Of a stretch of 64,000 nt of DNA, positions 60,281 to 64,000 are shown piece after piece. Positions within the stretch are counted from its first letter, which is position 1. Each line of letters begins with the position of its first letter. A program made the position numbers and the translations under genes. The stretch is taken from positions 1-64,000 of IMG/VR virus record IMGVR_UViG_3300027749_000095. One strand, 5' to 3'. The notes under the pieces are model-generated. The model had not been told where the DNA came from. It searched no databases and saw only the letters and a list, made by a program, of their open reading frames with translations. The stretch comes from a virus.

Positions 60281-61102
60281 ATGAAAATAAATTATTTGAA
60301 CAATAAAGATCTACTAGAAGAAATACATAAAAGCAAGAATACGTTTTGTAGTTTTATTGATCCATCATTTCATCGATACGATCTTATTTTACCAAGTATT
60401 GATAAAATCAATATAAGAACTATTGCCGAGGCTAAAAGAGCGCAGGCAAAACGGCAAGGTAGCGAAGAATACCAGCGCCGTAAAGCACTTGGCGAAAAGG
60501 TCAAGCAAGCAGATACAGATGTTGATTATAAGAAAATTGCTAAGACTGATGTAGTTTTTCGAATTATGACATTTGACCATATTCCATTAAACGGTACACG
60601 CAAGAAAAATCCAAAAAGTTTAGCAGATCACAGAGACAAAGTAAACTTCCCTCCATTCCAACATTGGAAATTTGATGATAAAGACATTCTAGTATGTGTT
60701 GGTAAATCGCACTGGAAAGGTGATCTAGAAAAAGGCAAGTTTAATAAAGATCACGGGCAAATTACCAATACGTTAGCTCGTATGTACATTAAATTATGTG
60801 AAAGATATGCTACTCGCGGCAATGTGCGTGGCTACACGTACAACGATGAAATGCGGGGACAAGCTATCCTACAGCTAACGCAAATTGGTTTACAGTTTGA
60901 CGAATCAAAAAGCGATAATCCGTTTGCATACTTTACTGCTGCGGTTACAAATAGTTTTGTTCGAATTATTAACTTAGAAAAACGCAATCAAAACATCCGT
61001 GATGACTTATTAGAGATCAACGGCATGAATCCAAGTTACTCAAGAACTGGGGCTGGAGAACATGCAGCGGCTGTTAAACGAAATGAAGAAAATATCGATT
61101 GA
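60281..61102 (+). CDS. 55: Late transcription sigma factor, T4 gp55-like
   Basis: A diverged sigma-70-family subunit that directs polymerase to TATAAATA-type late promoters. 273 residues (T4 gp55 185). The C-terminal half carries the family core: NTLARMYIKLCERYATRGNV, RGYTYNDEMRGQAILQLTQI, NPFAYFTAAVTNSFVRIINL and EKRNQNIRDDLL, matching sigma region 2. An N-terminal extension of ~80 residues has EAKRAQAKRQGSEEYQRR. It has its own perfect sigma-70 promoter. It is followed 46 bases later by gp47 with a separate promoter. TAAATA motifs ahead of virion genes in the window are its likely targets. Confidence 0.9.
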   Translation: MKINYLNNKDLLEEIHKSKNTFCSFIDPSFHRYDLILPSIDKINIRTIAEAKRAQAKRQGSEEYQRRKALGEKVKQADTDVDYKKIAKTDVVFRIMTFDHIPLNGTRKKNPKSLADHRDKVNFPPFQHWKFDDKDILVCVGKSHWKGDLEKGKFNKDHGQITNTLARMYIKLCERYATRGNVRGYTYNDEMRGQAILQLTQIGLQFDESKSDNPFAYFTAAVTNSFVRIINLEKRNQNIRDDLLEINGMNPSYSRTGAGEHAAAVKRNEENID

Positions 61103-61127
61103 CCTGTTGTTCTAAAACAACTATAAT
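61099..61127 (+). promoter_or_regulatory. Sigma-70 promoter with inverted repeat for gp47-gp46
   Basis: TTGACC (61099-61104), 17-base spacer, TATAAT (61122-61127). GTTGTT-CTAA-AACAAC (61106-61121) is a perfect 6-bp inverted repeat that fills nearly the whole spacer. A GGAG ribosome binding site and the TTG start at 61148 follow. Confidence 0.75.
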
Positions 61128-61147
61128 GTAATGATGGAGAATGCATA

Positions 61148-62161
61148 TTGAGTAATCTTTTTAAAAAAGTAGCCTGTTTTACTGATCTACATTTTGGACT
61201 TAAAAGTAACAGTTCAGTACACAACCAAGACTGCGAAGATTTTGTAGACTGGTACATTGCAAAGGCAAAGGAGGAAGGCTGTGACACTGGAATTTTTATG
61301 GGCGATTGGCATCACAATCGAAATAGTCTTAATATCACTACTATGGACTATAGCCTTAGGGCCTTGGAAAAGCTCGGTAAGGCGTTTGATCAGTTTTTCT
61401 TCTTTCCTGGCAATCACGATCTTTATTACAAAGACAAGCGGGATATTCACTCAGTTGAGTTTGGAAAATACATACCAGGCATTACTGTGGTACACAAGCC
61501 TACTACCATTGGCGATGTTACACTTTGCCCGTGGCTCGTCGGGGACGAGTGGAAAACTGTAGGCAATAAAGGCGGCAAGTATATCTTTGGTCACTTTGAA
61601 TTGCCCAGCTTCTTCATGAACGCCATGATTCAAATGCCCGATCATGGGGAAATCAATCTTGACAACTTTAAAAATTACGAAATGGGGTTTAGTGGGCATT
61701 TCCACAAGCGTCAACAACAACGCAATATGATTTATATTGGTAATGCGTTCCCTCATAACTATGCAGACAACTGGGATGACGATCGAGGTATGATGATTTT
61801 AGAATGGGGTGGGGTTCCAGAATATCATTCCTGGCCTTTGCAACCCACATTCCGAACAGTGAAACTAAGTCAACTTATTGATGATGCCGATAAAATCATA
61901 TTGCCACGACAACATCTGCGTGTTAGTTTAGATATTGACATTAGTTACGAAGAAGCTAGCTTTATTAAAGAGAAATTTATAAGCGATTACAATATTAGAG
62001 AATTAACATTAATTCCGGAAAAGAAAGATATTGAAATTAACACAAATATTGATATTCAAGCATTTGAAAGTGTTGATCAAATCGTTAGCAATCAATTAAT
62101 CAGTATTGAAAGTGATACATTCGATCCTAAAATTTTACTGAGTATCTATAATAGCCTATGA
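61148..62161 (+). CDS. 47: Recombination endonuclease subunit, T4 gp47-like (SbcD/Mre11)
   Basis: The nuclease half of the gp46/47 complex that resects DNA ends and degrades host DNA. 337 residues (T4 gp47 339). Metallophosphoesterase motifs in order: FTDLHFG (Asp13, His15), FMGDWHHN, FFPGNHD, IFGHFELP, FSGHFHK. TTG is chosen as start because GGAG precedes it at 9 bases and no ATG in frame is near. An ATG at 61141 lies out of frame and encodes only four codons ending in TAA across the true start, an arrangement that may tune initiation. Overlaps gp46 by 4 bases. Confidence 0.95.
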   Translation: MSNLFKKVACFTDLHFGLKSNSSVHNQDCEDFVDWYIAKAKEEGCDTGIFMGDWHHNRNSLNITTMDYSLRALEKLGKAFDQFFFFPGNHDLYYKDKRDIHSVEFGKYIPGITVVHKPTTIGDVTLCPWLVGDEWKTVGNKGGKYIFGHFELPSFFMNAMIQMPDHGEINLDNFKNYEMGFSGHFHKRQQQRNMIYIGNAFPHNYADNWDDDRGMMILEWGGVPEYHSWPLQPTFRTVKLSQLIDDADKIILPRQHLRVSLDIDISYEEASFIKEKFISDYNIRELTLIPEKKDIEINTNIDIQAFESVDQIVSNQLISIESDTFDPKILLSIYNSL

Positions 62162-63936
62162 TAAAAATAAAGGAATTAACCGTACGTAATTTTATGAGCG
62201 TGGGTAATCAAACCCAAGCTGTAAACTTTGGTCGTGAACAACTAACCTTAGTACTAGGTGAGAATCTAGATCAAGGTGGAGATGATAACGGAAGTCGAAA
62301 TGGTACAGGTAAAACTACTATCGTTAATGCATTAAGTTTTGCATTGTACGGAGTTGCATTAACTAACATCAAGAAAGACAACTTAATTAACAAGATCAAC
62401 TCTAAAGGAATGCTAGTTACTTTAACATTTTCTAAAGATGATGTAGAATATCGTATTGAACGCGGTCGTAAGCCCACTGTAATGCGATTTTACATTAATA
62501 ATCAAGAACAGAGTACAGAAACTACTGATGAAAGTCAAGGTGATATGCGGGAAACGCAAAAGGACCTTGATGAATTGTTGGGCATGAGTCACGATATGTT
62601 TAGACATATTGTTGCGCTCAACACTTATACTGAACCGTTCCTTAGTTTAAAGGCTAACGAGCAACGAGAAATCATTGAACAACTTCTAGGCATTACATTA
62701 CTGTCAGAAAAGGCAGATGCTCTCAAAGAACAAATTAGAATTAGCAAAGAATCAATCTATCAAGAGACTGCTGATATCGAAGCTGCTAAAAAATCTAATG
62801 AAAAAATACAAATTAGTATCACAGGGCTAGAGACTAGACAGAACGCATGGTATAGTCAACAAAAAACAGACTGTGAAAAGATTACAAAAAGCATTAATGA
62901 ACTTAAAAGTGTACATATCGAAGCTGAATTAGAGCAACATTCTAAACTAAAAGTGTATAATGAACATGCCGCTAAGATAAAGAGTCTTAATAAAGAACGT
63001 GCTACACTTGAAACTGCTGTTATTCAAGCAGATCGATCAGTGATCAAATATACTAAAGAAGTAGAACAGTTAAAAAATAAGACATGTCCAGCATGTGAGC
63101 AACAGTTGCATAGTCACAAGCATGAAGAAATGTCTGCTGATGCTGAAAAGAACCTTACAGACTCTGAGTTGTATCTAAAAGGTCTTGCAGATAGCTATGC
63201 TACTGTACTTCAAGAGTTAGAAACTATTGGGGATATTAACGGCCGACCGGAAACTTACTACGATACTGTAGAAGAAGCACTCAAACATCAAAACAATCTT
63301 ACAAGTTTTGAAACAGCATTGGATAATAGACAACAAGAGAAAGATCCTTATCAAGAACAGATTGATGATCTTAAGCATACTGCTATTCAAGAAATATCTT
63401 GGGATAACATTAATGCTGTAACTTCTTTAAAAGACCATCAAGAGTTCTTGTTAAAGTTGTTGACTAACAAAGATAGTTTTATTCGTAAGAAGATTATTGA
63501 TCAAAACTTAGCATATCTAAACAATAGACTTACATATTATCTTGACAAGATGGGACTACCACATACTGTTGTATTCCAGAATGACTTAAATGTAGAAATT
63601 ACACAGTTAGGTCAAGATCTTGACTTTGATAACTTATCACGCGGTGAACGTAATAGATTAATCCTTGGATTGTCGTGGTCGTTTCGTGATGTGTGGGAAA
63701 GTTTGTATCAAAACATTAACTTACTGTTCATCGATGAACTCGTTGACAACGGATTAGATGCCGCTGGAGTTGAAAACGCACTGGGCGTACTTAAAAAGAT
63801 GGCACGTGAGCGTAAAAAGAATATTTTCTTAATCTCTCACAAAGATGAATTGATTGGGCGTGTTAATAATGTACTTAAAGTTATTAAAGAAAACGGATTC
63901 ACATCATATAGCAATGATATTGAGATTGTAGAATGA
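62158..63936 (+). CDS. 46: Recombination endonuclease subunit, T4 gp46-like (SbcC/Rad50)
   Basis: The ATPase half of the end-resection complex, an SMC-like coiled-coil protein. 592 residues (T4 gp46 560). Walker A region GSRNGTGKTT (45-54), a coiled coil of about 170-470 with a zinc-hook CPACEQQL in its middle, the ABC signature LSRGERNRLILGLSWSF near 496-512, and Walker B NLLFIDELVDNGLD. The start overlaps the gp47 stop (ATGA). Together with gp47 it supports replication-coupled recombination. The stop overlaps the next start. Confidence 0.96.
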   Translation: MIKIKELTVRNFMSVGNQTQAVNFGREQLTLVLGENLDQGGDDNGSRNGTGKTTIVNALSFALYGVALTNIKKDNLINKINSKGMLVTLTFSKDDVEYRIERGRKPTVMRFYINNQEQSTETTDESQGDMRETQKDLDELLGMSHDMFRHIVALNTYTEPFLSLKANEQREIIEQLLGITLLSEKADALKEQIRISKESIYQETADIEAAKKSNEKIQISITGLETRQNAWYSQQKTDCEKITKSINELKSVHIEAELEQHSKLKVYNEHAAKIKSLNKERATLETAVIQADRSVIKYTKEVEQLKNKTCPACEQQLHSHKHEEMSADAEKNLTDSELYLKGLADSYATVLQELETIGDINGRPETYYDTVEEALKHQNNLTSFETALDNRQQEKDPYQEQIDDLKHTAIQEISWDNINAVTSLKDHQEFLLKLLTNKDSFIRKKIIDQNLAYLNNRLTYYLDKMGLPHTVVFQNDLNVEITQLGQDLDFDNLSRGERNRLILGLSWSFRDVWESLYQNINLLFIDELVDNGLDAAGVENALGVLKKMARERKKNIFLISHKDELIGRVNNVLKVIKENGFTSYSNDIEIVE

Positions 63937-64000
63937 ACTATGAAGAGTTGCACGATAAGTTAATGGCAGAACTCAGAGAATACTTTGAGGACTATCAAAA
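63933..64000 (+). CDS. Start of an unidentified gene, cut by window end
   Basis: ATG 63933 overlaps the gp46 stop (ATGA) and the frame stays open to the window end. Only 22 complete codons are visible: an acidic helix beginning MNYEELHDKLMAELREYF. Too short to assign. Confidence 0.55.
   Translation, partial: MNYEELHDKLMAELREYFEDYQ

Noticed and set aside
1-64000. CRISPR arrays, insertion sequences, integrase or attachment sites
   Set aside because: No regularly spaced repeats, transposase or integrase motifs, or terminal inverted repeats were found on reading through the window.

Overview
The window is a 64 kb piece of a T4-like (Straboviridae/Kyanoviridae-type) contractile-tailed phage genome. 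It carries recognisable T4 core genes: DNA polymerase gp43, sliding clamp gp45, RNase H, late sigma factor gp55, recombination nuclease gp47/gp46, a DsbA-like protein, and baseplate proteins gp6, gp25, gp5 and gp53, with probable gp48/54 and hub relatives. Genes are packed tightly, with many 1-4 bp start/stop overlaps. No photosynthesis genes, tRNAs, CRISPR arrays or insertion sequences were seen. Near-consensus sigma-70 promoters (TTGACA-17-TATAAT type) imply a proteobacterial-type host polymerase. A BPSL0761-family protein and a secreted HExxH protein hint at a beta/gammaproteobacterial, perhaps aquatic, host; this is a weak inference.

Layout. (1) 1-3323, plus strand: a partial structural-type protein, a Dps ferritin with a complete ferroxidase site, and two Ala/Pro-rich repeat proteins, closed by a symmetric terminator. 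(2) 3368-3694, minus: a small secreted HExxH protein from a divergent promoter. (3) 3811-25734, plus: replication and nucleotide-modification block: DsbA-like, membrane protein, gp43 (with a candidate translational operator), gp45, the DNA transglycosylase DpdA, a QueD-like T-fold protein, glycosyltransferase, cupin, HIT protein, short nucleotide-sugar dehydrogenase, GTP cyclohydrolase I (FolE), 2OG-Fe(II) oxygenase, QueE, RNase H, a MoxR AAA+/VWA-metallopeptidase pair, ThyX and many small conserved phage proteins. (4) 25709-30297, minus: four glycosyltransferase-like genes and two small genes from their own sigma-70-type promoter with a palindrome over the -10. (5) 30357-60205, minus: virion genes, with three paralogous fibre-type proteins, a 4427-residue giant structural protein and the baseplate cluster; several units are preceded by a TAAATA late-promoter motif. 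(6) 60281-end, plus: gp55, gp47, gp46 and the start of another gene.

How it works together. FolE, a QueD-like protein and QueE lie on the route from GTP to 7-carboxy-7-deazaguanine, and DpdA would exchange guanine in DNA for a 7-deazaguanine base. dpdA overlaps the clamp gene by one base, so modification may be coupled to replication. No QueC is visible here, so the final base could be the carboxy form or could be finished by host or other phage genes. The nearby oxygenase, glycosyltransferase, sugar dehydrogenase, methyltransferase-like and unknown genes are candidates for further tailoring. Early and middle genes appear to use host sigma-70 promoters; late genes probably use gp55 acting at TAAATA motifs.
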